DNA of 64,000 nt from Serinicoccus chungangensis. Lineage in GTDB: Bacteria; Actinomycetota; Actinomycetes; Actinomycetales; Dermatophilaceae. Under the pieces are notes generated by a model. The model saw only the letters and a list, made by a program, of their open reading frames with translations. It was not told the DNA's origin and made no database searches. Made by a program: the position numbers and the translations under genes. This document shows positions 33,469-41,857 of the stretch, piece by piece. Each line of letters starts with the position of its first letter. The stretch's first letter is position 1. Location: NCBI RefSeq assembly GCF_006337125.1, contig NZ_CP040887.1, forward strand, positions 62,001 through 126,000, in the 5' to 3' direction.

Positions 33469-33906
33469 TCAGGGGCGCTCGTCGGTGCTGTCCCACTCAC
33501 CCTCGGTGACGTGCATCGCGGCCTCCTCGGCCGCGTCGCCGGCGCCGGCCTCGGGCTGGTCGACGTCCTCGCCCGCGTCGCCGCCGAGGACGTCCTGGTC
33601 GGCCGGGATGGCGTCCGGGTCGTCGCCGCCGAGCAGCTCGGGCTCGCGCGAGGTGTCCTCGCCGCCGTGCTCGGGCCGGCCGTAGGAGGTGCCCTCCTCG
33701 GGCAGCTCCTGGGCGATCCGCTGGTCGATGGTCTCCTCGCTCGCGTCGTCGTCGGCGAACTCCGAGCTGACCGGACGCCGGTCCGGCGGGCTCCAGGCCA
33801 CGTCGGCCGTCGAGCTCGGCTCGTCCAGGTTGACCTCGGCCTCGGCCTCCTGCTCGGGGCTGTAGTCGGGGATGCCGCTCTCGTCCTCGTAGGGGTTCTC
33901 GCTCAT
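33469..33906 (-). CDS. DUF5709 family protein
   Basis: A 145-aa very acidic protein with no membrane segment, starting SENPYEDESGIPDYSPEQEAE. The run of Asp/Glu and the EETIDQRIAQELPEEG and GEDVDQPEAGAGDAAEEAAMH segments fit DUF5709, a small actinobacterial family of unknown function that is probably largely disordered. The ATG at 33906 is preceded by GTGGAG. It is divergent from the exonuclease gene with 64 bases between them. Confidence 0.8.
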   Translation of the reverse strand: MSENPYEDESGIPDYSPEQEAEAEVNLDEPSSTADVAWSPPDRRPVSSEFADDDASEETIDQRIAQELPEEGTSYGRPEHGGEDTSREPELLGGDDPDAIPADQDVLGGDAGEDVDQPEAGAGDAAEEAAMHVTEGEWDSTDERP

Positions 33907-33958
33907 GGCTCCACAGTGTGCCCTGCGCCCTCGTGCGGCAACTGCGCAGGGCGGTCCG

Positions 33959-33964
33959 TAGCAT
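33959..33964 (+). promoter_or_regulatory. Leaderless -10 element of the exonuclease III gene
   Basis: TAGCAT is followed by 6 nt and the GTG at 33971; there is no Shine-Dalgarno sequence. Confidence 0.45.
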
Positions 33965-33970
33965 CGCCGG

Positions 33971-34885
33971 GTGCTCCGCATCGCCACCGTCAACATCAAC
34001 GGCATCCGCGCCACCCTGCGTCGTGGCTTCGGGGAGTGGATGTCCGGCCGGGACGCCGACGTCGTGACCCTGCAGGAGGTCCGCTGCACCCTCGCCGACC
34101 TCCCCGACGACGCCTTCGGCGGCTACCACGCCGTCTACGAGCCGGGCACCATCCCCGGCCGCAACGGCGTCGCCGTCCTCACCCGGCAGCCACCCGCCGC
34201 GGTGCGCACCTGGGGGGCGGAGGTGCTCGTGCGGGCGCCGGGCGAGCGGCATACCTCGACCGTGCCGGCGCAGGTCCCCACCCTGGCCCGCGGGATCTCC
34301 CGGTATGCCGCGGAGGGACGCTACCTCGAGGTGGACCTGGCCGACGCACCCCTGACGGTGGCCACGCTCTACCTGCCCAAGGGTGGCCTCCCGGCCCACC
34401 TGCAGCGGCCCGGCCGGATGCGGGAGGCGCCGGACGGGGGCGCGAAGTACCAGCGCAAGATGCACTTCCTCGACGCCTTCGGCCGCCAGCTCGCCCGCGC
34501 CCGCCGCGAGGCCAGGGCCCGGGGACGCGACCTGCTGCTGACCGGTGACCTCAACGTCGCCCACACCCACCTCGACGTCGCGGCCTGGCGCCGCAGCCAG
34601 CAGGCCGAGGGCTTCCTCCCCGAGGAGCGCGCCTGGCTCGACGCCCAGCTGTCCCCCCGCACCCTCGTCGACGTCGTGCGGCGCCTGCACCCGGACACCG
34701 CGGGTCCCTACTCGTGGTGGTCCTGGCTGGGGCAGTCCTACGCCAAGGACGTCGGATGGCGCATCGACTACCACCTGGCCACGCCCGGGCTGGCCCGACG
34801 CGCGGTGCGCGCCGAGGTCGACCGGGAGCACGCCGGGACGCGGCTGTCGGACCACGCGCCGGTGGTCGTCGACTACGACCTCTGA
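33971..34885 (+). CDS. Exodeoxyribonuclease III / AP endonuclease family protein
   Basis: A 304-aa EEP-fold nuclease of the ExoIII type, expected to cut at abasic sites in base-excision repair. Key segments are VNINGIRATLRRGFGEW, LQEVRC (metal Glu), GRNGVAVL, LTGDLNVAHTHLD, the WRIDYHLATPGL strand and the final LSDHAPVVVD catalytic Asp-His. The segment EAPDGGAKYQRKMHF is longer than in E. coli XthA. The GTG at 33971 fits the leaderless spacing from TAGCAT. Confidence 0.87.
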   Translation: MLRIATVNINGIRATLRRGFGEWMSGRDADVVTLQEVRCTLADLPDDAFGGYHAVYEPGTIPGRNGVAVLTRQPPAAVRTWGAEVLVRAPGERHTSTVPAQVPTLARGISRYAAEGRYLEVDLADAPLTVATLYLPKGGLPAHLQRPGRMREAPDGGAKYQRKMHFLDAFGRQLARARREARARGRDLLLTGDLNVAHTHLDVAAWRRSQQAEGFLPEERAWLDAQLSPRTLVDVVRRLHPDTAGPYSWWSWLGQSYAKDVGWRIDYHLATPGLARRAVRAEVDREHAGTRLSDHAPVVVDYDL

Positions 34886-34943
34886 GCGCGTCGGGCAGGC
34901 CGGCGCCCGGCCCTGCGCCGCGAGCCCTCGGCGCCCGCGGCCG

Positions 34944-36596
34944 TCAGCCGGCGTCGAGGTAGCCGTGGACGAGGGACACCACGGAGGCGCCCTCGCCGGT
35001 CGCCGAGGCGACCCGCTTCATGCTCCCCGCCCGGATGTCGCCGGCCGCGAAGATCCCCGGGACGCTGGTGGCGAGCGGGGGCGGCGGCAGCTGCTCCACC
35101 CACCGCTGCTGCGGCACCTGCCGGCCGGTGAGCACGAAGCCGCGCTCGTCCCGGGCCAGCTCCGGGGGCAGCCACTCGCAGTGCGGCTCGGCCCCGATGA
35201 GCAGGAAGAGGCCACCCACCTCGACCCGGGTGCGCACCCCGGTGCCGCGCTGCTCGAGCTCGAGCCACTCCAGGCGGTCGTCCCCGCCGCCGTCCACCAC
35301 CTGGCCCCGGCCGTGGACCGTGATGCGGGGGTTCGCGTCGAGCTCGGCGACGAGGTAGGCCGACATCGTCGAGGAGAGGTCGTCGCGGCGGACCACGACG
35401 GTGACCGTGCGGGCGAAGCGGGCGAGGTGCACGGCCGCCTGGCCGGCTGAGTTGCCGCCCCCCACGACGACGTCGCGGCCCTCCATCTCGCGGGAGGCCG
35501 CCATCGCCGCGCCGTAGTACACCCCCCGGCCCACCAGCTCCTCCAGCGGCGCGACCCCGAGACGGCGGTACTCCACGCCCGTGGCGACGACGACGGTCCG
35601 GGCCACGACGTCCCCGCCCTCGGTGACCACGCGGTGGGGACCGGGCTCCCCGGGGACCAGATCCACGGCGGGCCACCCGGTGTAGAACTGCGTCCCGAAT
35701 CGGATGGCCTGCGTCCGCGCCCGCTGGGCCAGGCGCATACCGGAGATGCCCCGCGGGAAGCCGAGGTAGTTGCGGATCATCGAGCTGGTGCCCGCCTGCC
35801 CGCCGATCGCCTCCGCCTCCAGCACGACCGTGCGGAGCCCCTCGCTGGAGGCGTAGACCGCCGCGGCGAGCCCGGCCGGGCCCCCGCCCACGACGGCGAC
35901 ATCGGCGACCTGGTCCTGCTCGATCTCGTCGGGACGGCCGTAGAGCCGGGTCGCCACGTCGCGGACCGAGCGCACCGCGCCCACCCGGCCGTCGAAGGTC
36001 GCGACGACGGGCCACCCGGGCGGGCCCTCCAGCCGAGCGAGCACGGTGCGGCCCACCTCGCTGTCCGGGGTGTGCACCCCGGTCGGCGCCCCCACCCGCC
36101 CCAGGTAGTCCACCAGCGCGCGGGTCAGGGCGTCCTGCTGCGGCGCGACGATCTGGACCGACTCCACCTCGGGCGTCGCGACCGTCGCGTTCCAGTCGTT
36201 GAGCAGCTCGCCGATGGCGACGTGGAACTCCTCGTCGCGCTTGCCGCGCGGCATGAGCAGGAAGGCGTCGAGGGCGCCGGTCGCGGTCGGGGTCCGCATC
36301 TCGGCGGACCCCTGCCGGAAGTGATCCCAGTGGCAGACCGCGACGCGGCGGGCGGTGGGCACGAGGTGGCGCAGGGCGGCGAGCACGTCCTCGGTGGCCA
36401 CCCCGGCCACCGGGTGGTCGACGACGAGCAGGGCGATCGGGATGCCGTCGGCCACCATCGTGGCGATGAGCTGCTTCGCGGCCAGCGGCGTGCTGGTGGG
36501 GATGACGGCGTACTCGCCGCTGTAGCGCGCGAACTGCGACAGCAGGGTGTCCAGGTGCGTGCCGGAGAGGACGACGACGGCCGGCGTGTGGCTCAC
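34944..36596 (-). CDS. Fused response-regulator-like / thioredoxin reductase-like flavoprotein
   Basis: A 550-aa fusion. Residues 1-125 look like a receiver-type domain, about 145-215 like a thioredoxin-fold domain, and 230-550 are a thioredoxin-reductase-type FAD/NAD(P)H module with GGGPAG at 237-242 and the second nucleotide motif GGGNSAGQAAV. Where thioredoxin reductases carry the redox CxxC, this protein has GQAGTSSMIRN (266-276), so it lacks the disulfide centre and cannot use the classical mechanism. Such fusions are common in actinobacteria and their physiological acceptor is unknown. The GTG at 36596 lies six bases after TACCCT; the frame is open far upstream without similarity. Confidence 0.85.
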   Translation of the reverse strand: MSHTPAVVVLSGTHLDTLLSQFARYSGEYAVIPTSTPLAAKQLIATMVADGIPIALLVVDHPVAGVATEDVLAALRHLVPTARRVAVCHWDHFRQGSAEMRTPTATGALDAFLLMPRGKRDEEFHVAIGELLNDWNATVATPEVESVQIVAPQQDALTRALVDYLGRVGAPTGVHTPDSEVGRTVLARLEGPPGWPVVATFDGRVGAVRSVRDVATRLYGRPDEIEQDQVADVAVVGGGPAGLAAAVYASSEGLRTVVLEAEAIGGQAGTSSMIRNYLGFPRGISGMRLAQRARTQAIRFGTQFYTGWPAVDLVPGEPGPHRVVTEGGDVVARTVVVATGVEYRRLGVAPLEELVGRGVYYGAAMAASREMEGRDVVVGGGNSAGQAAVHLARFARTVTVVVRRDDLSSTMSAYLVAELDANPRITVHGRGQVVDGGGDDRLEWLELEQRGTGVRTRVEVGGLFLLIGAEPHCEWLPPELARDERGFVLTGRQVPQQRWVEQLPPPPLATSVPGIFAAGDIRAGSMKRVASATGEGASVVSLVHGYLDAG

Positions 36597-36602
36597 GGGC
36601 CC

Positions 36603-36608
36603 AGGGTA
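36603..36608 (-). promoter_or_regulatory. Leaderless -10 element of the fused RR/thioredoxin reductase gene
   Basis: On the reverse strand TACCCT is followed by 6 nt and the GTG at 36596. The hexamer is embedded in a GGCATACC word (reverse strand; 36605-36612). Confidence 0.45.
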
Positions 36609-36628
36609 TGCCGGTTCGGCCCTCTCGC

Positions 36629-38497
36629 TCAGGTGGCGAGGTGGTGCACGAAGCACCAGCGCCAGCTCTCGCCCGGCTCGGCGGACTGCATGACCGGGTG
36701 GCCGGTCTCGTGGAAGTGGGCCGTTCCGTGCTGCATCGGGGAGGAGTCGCAGCACCCGACGTGCCCGCACTCCAGGCACTGCCGCAGCGCGACGACCTCG
36801 CGGCCCTCGCGCTCGCACGGCTCGCAGACGGGGTTCTCGACGCGCGGTGCGCGGGGGTAGGCCTGGAGCTCGGCGCACTGGATGTGACCGTCGCTGCCCG
36901 TCGCCCGGATGTCCTGCCGGGCGGCCCTCGACGTGTCGATCATCGACTCCTCGAGGTCGAGCATGCCGAGCACCTGGCGCACCACCGTCGACGGCACCTT
37001 GCCCTTGGCCCGGATGTGCATGATGCGCTCGCGCTCCGCGGCGATCATCGCGAGCCGCAGCTCGGCATACGTCTCGGAGGGGGACTGCCGCCCCTCGGTG
37101 GTCGACAGCTGCTCCCACGCCGCGAAGGTGCGCTGGTCCAGGCGCTGCCGGATGGTGCGGGCGACCTCCGCGTCCGTCTCCGTCTCGAGCTCCTCGAGCC
37201 GCTCCAGCCCCGCGGTGGCCGCCTGCTGCAGGAGCGTCGCACGCGCCAGCGCGTCGTCGGCGGGGTCGGGGGCACGCACCCGCAGCATCCGGGTGAGCGC
37301 GGGCAGGGTCAGGCCCTGGAGCAGCAGCGTGCCCGCGACGACGGTGAGGGCCACGAGCAGCAGCAGGTCGCGGTAGGGCACGTCGACCGGCAGGATGAAC
37401 GCGGCGGCGAGGGTGACCACGCCGCGCATCCCCGCCCAGCCGATGAGCGTCGTCTCGGCCAGCCCGGCGGGCTGACGGCGGTCGCCGAGGCGGCTGCCCA
37501 GCAGCGGCCGGGTGAGGTGGACCCAGGCCATCCGCACCGCCACGACCGTCACCAGCGTCCCCAGGCAGACGGTGACGATCGTGCCGAGCGGGAGCTCGGA
37601 GCCGGAGAGGTCCTCGACGATCCAGCGCGCCTGCAACCCGATGAGCAGGAAGACGACATTCTCCAGCAGGAAGGAGATGGTGCTCCACGTCGTGCTCTCC
37701 ACGATGCGGCCGCGGGCCGTCTGCAGGGTGAGCGACCGGTGGCTCAGGAGCAGGCCGACGACGACGACGCCGAAGACGCCCGAGGCGCCGACGGCCTCGG
37801 CCAGCAGGTATGCCGCGAAGGGCGTCACGAAGGAGACGGCGGTGTCCAGGAGCGGGTCGTGCACGCGACGCCGGATCCAGGCCACGAGACGGTAGAGGAC
37901 GAGGCCGACCAGCACCCCGCCCCCGGCGGCCAGCAGGAAGTCGCCGGCCACACCGGTGGCGCTCACGCCTCCCGCCATGGCGGCGATGGCCGTGCGCAGC
38001 GCGACGAGGGCGGTGGCGTCGTTGAGCAGCGACTCGCCCTCGAGCACGGACACGACCCGTCGCGGCAGTCCGATGCGGCGCCCCACGGCGGTGGCCGCCA
38101 CGGCGTCCGGCGGGGCGACGATCGCCCCGATGGCCAGCGCGACCGGCCAGCCGATGTCCGGGAGCAACGCCACCATGAGCCCGGCGACCGCCACCATGGT
38201 CACGAGCACGGCCGCGACCGACAGGAGCAGGATCGGCCGCAGGTTGGCCTTGAGGTCCACGAGCGAGGTGGACAGGGCAGCGGTGTAGAGCAGCGGGGGC
38301 AGCAGGCCGATGAGCACGATCTCCGGCGAGAGGTGGACCTCCGGGACCCCGGGCACGAAGGACAGCCCGATGCCGACGACGGTCAGCAGCAGCGGCGCCG
38401 GCGCCCCGAGGCGCTCGGACAGCGCCTCGCCCGCGATGACGACGACCGCGAGCAGCACGAGCAGGACGGCGATCTCCACGAGGTGATTGTCCTCCAC
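36629..38497 (-). CDS. Na+/H+ antiporter (NhaP type) fused to a UBP zinc finger
   Basis: A 622-aa protein. Residues 1-400 form about 12 transmembrane helices of the CPA1 family, with the ion-binding GAIVAPPDAVAATAV and GESLLNDATALV segments and a conserved GWAGMRGVVTLAAAF. A charged cytoplasmic helical region (about 420-530) follows. The last 80 residues are a UBP-type zinc finger with CEPC, LRQCLECGHVGCCDSS, HETGHPV and EPGESWRWC. In eukaryotes UBP fingers bind ubiquitin C-termini; here the ligand is unknown and a regulatory role is inferred. The GTG at 38497 was used; a GTG six codons later with GGAGG upstream is an alternative. Confidence 0.87.
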   Translation of the reverse strand: MEDNHLVEIAVLLVLLAVVVIAGEALSERLGAPAPLLLTVVGIGLSFVPGVPEVHLSPEIVLIGLLPPLLYTAALSTSLVDLKANLRPILLLSVAAVLVTMVAVAGLMVALLPDIGWPVALAIGAIVAPPDAVAATAVGRRIGLPRRVVSVLEGESLLNDATALVALRTAIAAMAGGVSATGVAGDFLLAAGGGVLVGLVLYRLVAWIRRRVHDPLLDTAVSFVTPFAAYLLAEAVGASGVFGVVVVGLLLSHRSLTLQTARGRIVESTTWSTISFLLENVVFLLIGLQARWIVEDLSGSELPLGTIVTVCLGTLVTVVAVRMAWVHLTRPLLGSRLGDRRQPAGLAETTLIGWAGMRGVVTLAAAFILPVDVPYRDLLLLVALTVVAGTLLLQGLTLPALTRMLRVRAPDPADDALARATLLQQAATAGLERLEELETETDAEVARTIRQRLDQRTFAAWEQLSTTEGRQSPSETYAELRLAMIAAERERIMHIRAKGKVPSTVVRQVLGMLDLEESMIDTSRAARQDIRATGSDGHIQCAELQAYPRAPRVENPVCEPCEREGREVVALRQCLECGHVGCCDSSPMQHGTAHFHETGHPVMQSAEPGESWRWCFVHHLAT

Positions 38498-38649
38498 CCG
38501 CCCGCCGGGTGGCGCGGCCGCGCAGTCGCCGCTGGCCCGGGCGTCGACCCGGTGCTCAGGTGGGCACCTGGGCGGGGCGCCCGTAGACTGGGCCGAAGGC
38601 TCCCGGGCCGATCCTGGCCGCCGGAGAACGTGACCCTGCAGGAGGGCCC

Positions 38650-40323
38650 TTGCCCCAGGACGGACGAGGTCAGGTGCAGCAGAAGCCCGAGGACGAGGTG
38701 GTGCTCCTCGACGAGCACGCCCGGCCCGTGGGCACGGCGCAGCGCCTGACCGTGCACGACGAGAACACCCCGCTGCACCTGGCGTTCTCCCTCTACCTCT
38801 TCGACGGTCAGGGCCGGGTCCTCATGACCCGACGGGCCCTCGCCAAGAAGACGTGGCCGGGGGTGTGGACCAACGCGTGCTGCGGCCACCCCCGCCCGGG
38901 CGAGGAGGAGGTCGACGCGGTGCGGCGACGGCTCGGCGAGGAGCTCGGCGTCACCGTCGAGCGTCTGTCGGTCGCGCTGCCCGACTTCCGCTACCGCGCG
39001 GTCGACGCGAGCGGCGTCGTCGAGCACGAGATCTGCCCGGTCTTCGTCGGGACCGTCGTGGGCGAGCTCGACCCCGCCGCGGAGGAGGTCGCCGAGCACC
39101 GCTGGGTCGACTGGGACGACCTGGTCGCCACCGCACGGGCCACCCCCTGGCTCATCAGCCCGTGGGCGGCCGAGCAGATCCCGCTGCTGGAGGCCGAGCG
39201 GGCGCGGCTGCCCCTCGAGGCACCCGTGCCCGGTGACGACCCGGCCGACCTGCCGGTCGGGGACACCCTGGCCCGCGTCGGCGAGCTCATCGACCGCGAG
39301 TGCGCCTGGACCGAGCAGATGTGGTCGGGGCTGTCCGCGGCCGGCCCGGTCGACCTCCTCTCCCCGGATCCGGGCGACCTGCCGACCTGGCTGCGCGACC
39401 TCGTGCGTGCCGGCGGCAAGCGGCTGCGCCCGCGCATGTGCCACTGGGGCTTCGTCGCGGCCGGCGGCCGCGCCGACACCCCCGCCCACGAGCACGTCGT
39501 CCGCGTGAGCGCGGCGCTGGAGATGCTCCACGCCTTCGCCCTCATCCACGACGACGTCATGGACGAGTCGCCCCTCCGACGTGGGGCCCCCGCGGCCCAC
39601 GTGGTGGCGGCCGACCGGCACCGGCGAGGGGGCGGACACGGCGACGCCGCCCGTTTCGGGGACAACCTCGCCATCCTGCTCGGGGACCTGGCCCACTCGG
39701 TGGCGGACCGGTTGGTGGTGCCGCTGCCCCCGCTGCTGCGCGACTGCTGGTACGAGCTCAACCTCGAGCTCATCGCCGGTCAGCGGGCCGATCTCACCGG
39801 GGCCGCGGCCGGCCGACGGGACGCCGGGCACGCCCACGACGTCGCGGCGCTGAAGTCGGGCGCCTACACCATCGAGCGCCCCCTCCAGCTGGGGGCGATG
39901 GCGGCGCGGGCCGACCCTCGGCAGCAGGAGATCCTCAGCTCCTACGGCTGGCACCTCGGCCGGGCGTTCGCCTGGCGGGACGACGTGCTCGGCGTGTGGG
40001 GCGACGACGCCGTGACCGGCAAGCCGTGCGACGACGACCTCCGTGAGGGCAAGGCCACGATGATCTGGGTGCTGGGGGCGGAGCGGCTCACCGGGGCCGC
40101 GGCGGAGACGATGACCCGGATCACCACGCCGCAGACGCGGCCCGACGACGTGCGCGTGCTGCGGCAGGCGCTGGAGGAGGCAGGAGTGCGCGAGGAGATG
40201 GAGCGACGGATCGCCGAGGAGGTCGAGGCGGCGAAGGCCGTCCTGGACACCGACCGGCTGAGCGAGGCCGGCCTGGCCGGGCTGCGCGACGAGGCGAGCG
40301 CGATCGCCTGGCGGGACGCATGA
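38650..40323 (+). CDS. Fusion of isopentenyl-diphosphate isomerase and polyprenyl (GGPP) synthase
   Basis: A 557-aa bifunctional protein. Residues 15-185 are a type 1 IDI (Nudix fold): metal-binding His36, His43 and His80, catalytic Cys78 in NACCGHP, and Glu125/Glu127 in VVEHEICP. Residues 205-557 are a trans-prenyltransferase with GGKRLRPR (255-262), first Asp-rich motif DDVMD (301-305) and second RDDVLGVWGD (443-452). It would isomerise IPP to DMAPP and condense them to geranylgeranyl diphosphate, the carotenoid precursor. The TTG at 38650 follows GGAGGG closely; a GTG at 38674 after GAGGT is an alternative. Its stop overlaps crtI (ATGA). In most actinobacteria idi and crtE are separate genes. 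Confidence 0.92.
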   Translation: MPQDGRGQVQQKPEDEVVLLDEHARPVGTAQRLTVHDENTPLHLAFSLYLFDGQGRVLMTRRALAKKTWPGVWTNACCGHPRPGEEEVDAVRRRLGEELGVTVERLSVALPDFRYRAVDASGVVEHEICPVFVGTVVGELDPAAEEVAEHRWVDWDDLVATARATPWLISPWAAEQIPLLEAERARLPLEAPVPGDDPADLPVGDTLARVGELIDRECAWTEQMWSGLSAAGPVDLLSPDPGDLPTWLRDLVRAGGKRLRPRMCHWGFVAAGGRADTPAHEHVVRVSAALEMLHAFALIHDDVMDESPLRRGAPAAHVVAADRHRRGGGHGDAARFGDNLAILLGDLAHSVADRLVVPLPPLLRDCWYELNLELIAGQRADLTGAAAGRRDAGHAHDVAALKSGAYTIERPLQLGAMAARADPRQQEILSSYGWHLGRAFAWRDDVLGVWGDDAVTGKPCDDDLREGKATMIWVLGAERLTGAAAETMTRITTPQTRPDDVRVLRQALEEAGVREEMERRIAEEVEAAKAVLDTDRLSEAGLAGLRDEASAIAWRDA

Positions 40324-41813
40324 GCCACGTCGTGGTCGTCGGGGCGGGGCTGAGCGGCCTCGCCGCCGCCTGCCACCTGGTCGGGGACGGCCACCGGGTG
40401 ACGGTGGTCGAGCGGGAGGACGTGCCCGGCGGCCGCGCCGGCCGGCTCACCCGCGACGGGTTCACCTTCGACACCGGCCCGACGGTGCTCACGATGCCCG
40501 ACCTCATCGACCGGCCGCTGCGGGCCGCGGGCTCGAGCCTCGCCGAGCGCCTCGACCTGAAGCTGCTGGACCCGGCATACCGTGGCTTCTTCGCCGACGG
40601 CAGCACCCTGGAGGTGCGCCACGGGCACGAGGCGATGCGCGCCGAGATCCACCGCGAGTGCGGCAGCCTCGACGCCGCCGCCTTCGACGAGTTCGTCATC
40701 TGGCTGCGCCGGCTCTACCTCACCGAGATGGGGTCGTTCATCGACCGCAACTTCGACCGGCCCACGGACCTGCTCGCCGACCCCCGCGCCGCTGCGAAGC
40801 TGCTGGCCATGGGCGGCTTCGGTCGCCTGGGCCCGATGATCCGGCGACGGTTCCGGGACGAGCGGCTGCACCGGCTCTTCTCCTTCCAGGCGATGTATGC
40901 CGGGCTGGCCCCGGACGAGGCGCTGTCCATCTACGCGGTCATCACCTACATGGACTCGATCGAGGGGGTCTACTTCCCGAAGGGCGGCATGCGTGCCGTC
41001 CCCGAGGCGCTCGCGGGTGCGGCCGCCGACGCCGGCGCCGAGTTCCGCTACGGCACCTCGGTCACCGAGCTCGTGCGCGACTCCTCCGGCCGGGTGCGGG
41101 GTGTGGCCACCGACGACGGCGAGCGGATCGCGGCCGACGCGGTGGTGTGCACCGTCGACCTGCCCACGGCATACCGGTGGTGGCTGCCCGACGTGCGCCC
41201 CCCGCGGGCGGTGAGCGGTCTGCTGGGCGGCAACTACTCGCCCTCCTGCGTGGTCTGGCACGTCGGCGTCCGCGGGGTGGCGGACGGAAAGGCGCACCAC
41301 AACATCCACTTCGGCCACCAGTGGTCCGAGGCGTTCGACGACCTGCTCAAGCGCGGGACCCTCATGAGCGACCCGTCGCGGCTCGTGACCATGCACTCCC
41401 TCGACGACGAGGAGGCGGCGCCGGAGGGTCACAGCACCCTCTACGTCCTGGAGCCGGTGCCCCACCTCGAGGTCGGCAGCATCGACTGGGAGGCGCAGTC
41501 GACCCGCGACATGATGCGCGAGCGCCTGCTCGGCTTCCTGCAGGAGAACGGCTACCCCACCGACATCGTCACCGAGGAGCTCGTCACCCCGGCCGACTGG
41601 CACGACCAGGGCATGGCGGCCGGCACCCCCTTCGCGCTGGCGCACACCTTCCCGCAGACCGGGCCGTTCCGCCCCAACAACATCGACCGGCGGGTGCCGG
41701 GGCTGGTCTTCGCCGGCTCCGGGACGGTGCCCGGCGTCGGGGTCCCGATGGTGCTGCCCTCCGGACGGCTGGCGGCCCAGCGGGTAGGCCAGATGCTGGG
41801 TCGTCCGGCCTGA
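40320..41813 (+). CDS. crtI: Phytoene desaturase CrtI
   Basis: A 497-aa FAD-dependent desaturase that converts phytoene to lycopene at the membrane. The N-terminal dinucleotide-binding motif GAGLSGLAAACHL and downstream PGGRAGRLTRDGFTFDTGPT, the KGGMRAVPEALA segment and the C-terminal GLVFAGSGTVPGVGVPMVL motif are diagnostic for CrtI. The ATG overlaps the stop of the idi-crtE fusion by four bases, so the two are translationally coupled and give a direct IPP-to-lycopene supply once CrtB acts. Confidence 0.95.
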   Translation: MSHVVVVGAGLSGLAAACHLVGDGHRVTVVEREDVPGGRAGRLTRDGFTFDTGPTVLTMPDLIDRPLRAAGSSLAERLDLKLLDPAYRGFFADGSTLEVRHGHEAMRAEIHRECGSLDAAAFDEFVIWLRRLYLTEMGSFIDRNFDRPTDLLADPRAAAKLLAMGGFGRLGPMIRRRFRDERLHRLFSFQAMYAGLAPDEALSIYAVITYMDSIEGVYFPKGGMRAVPEALAGAAADAGAEFRYGTSVTELVRDSSGRVRGVATDDGERIAADAVVCTVDLPTAYRWWLPDVRPPRAVSGLLGGNYSPSCVVWHVGVRGVADGKAHHNIHFGHQWSEAFDDLLKRGTLMSDPSRLVTMHSLDDEEAAPEGHSTLYVLEPVPHLEVGSIDWEAQSTRDMMRERLLGFLQENGYPTDIVTEELVTPADWHDQGMAAGTPFALAHTFPQTGPFRPNNIDRRVPGLVFAGSGTVPGVGVPMVLPSGRLAAQRVGQMLGRPA

Positions 41814-41857
41814 CCCGGGCCCTGCGAGGCCTCACCAGGGTCCGGCGCCACGTCGTG

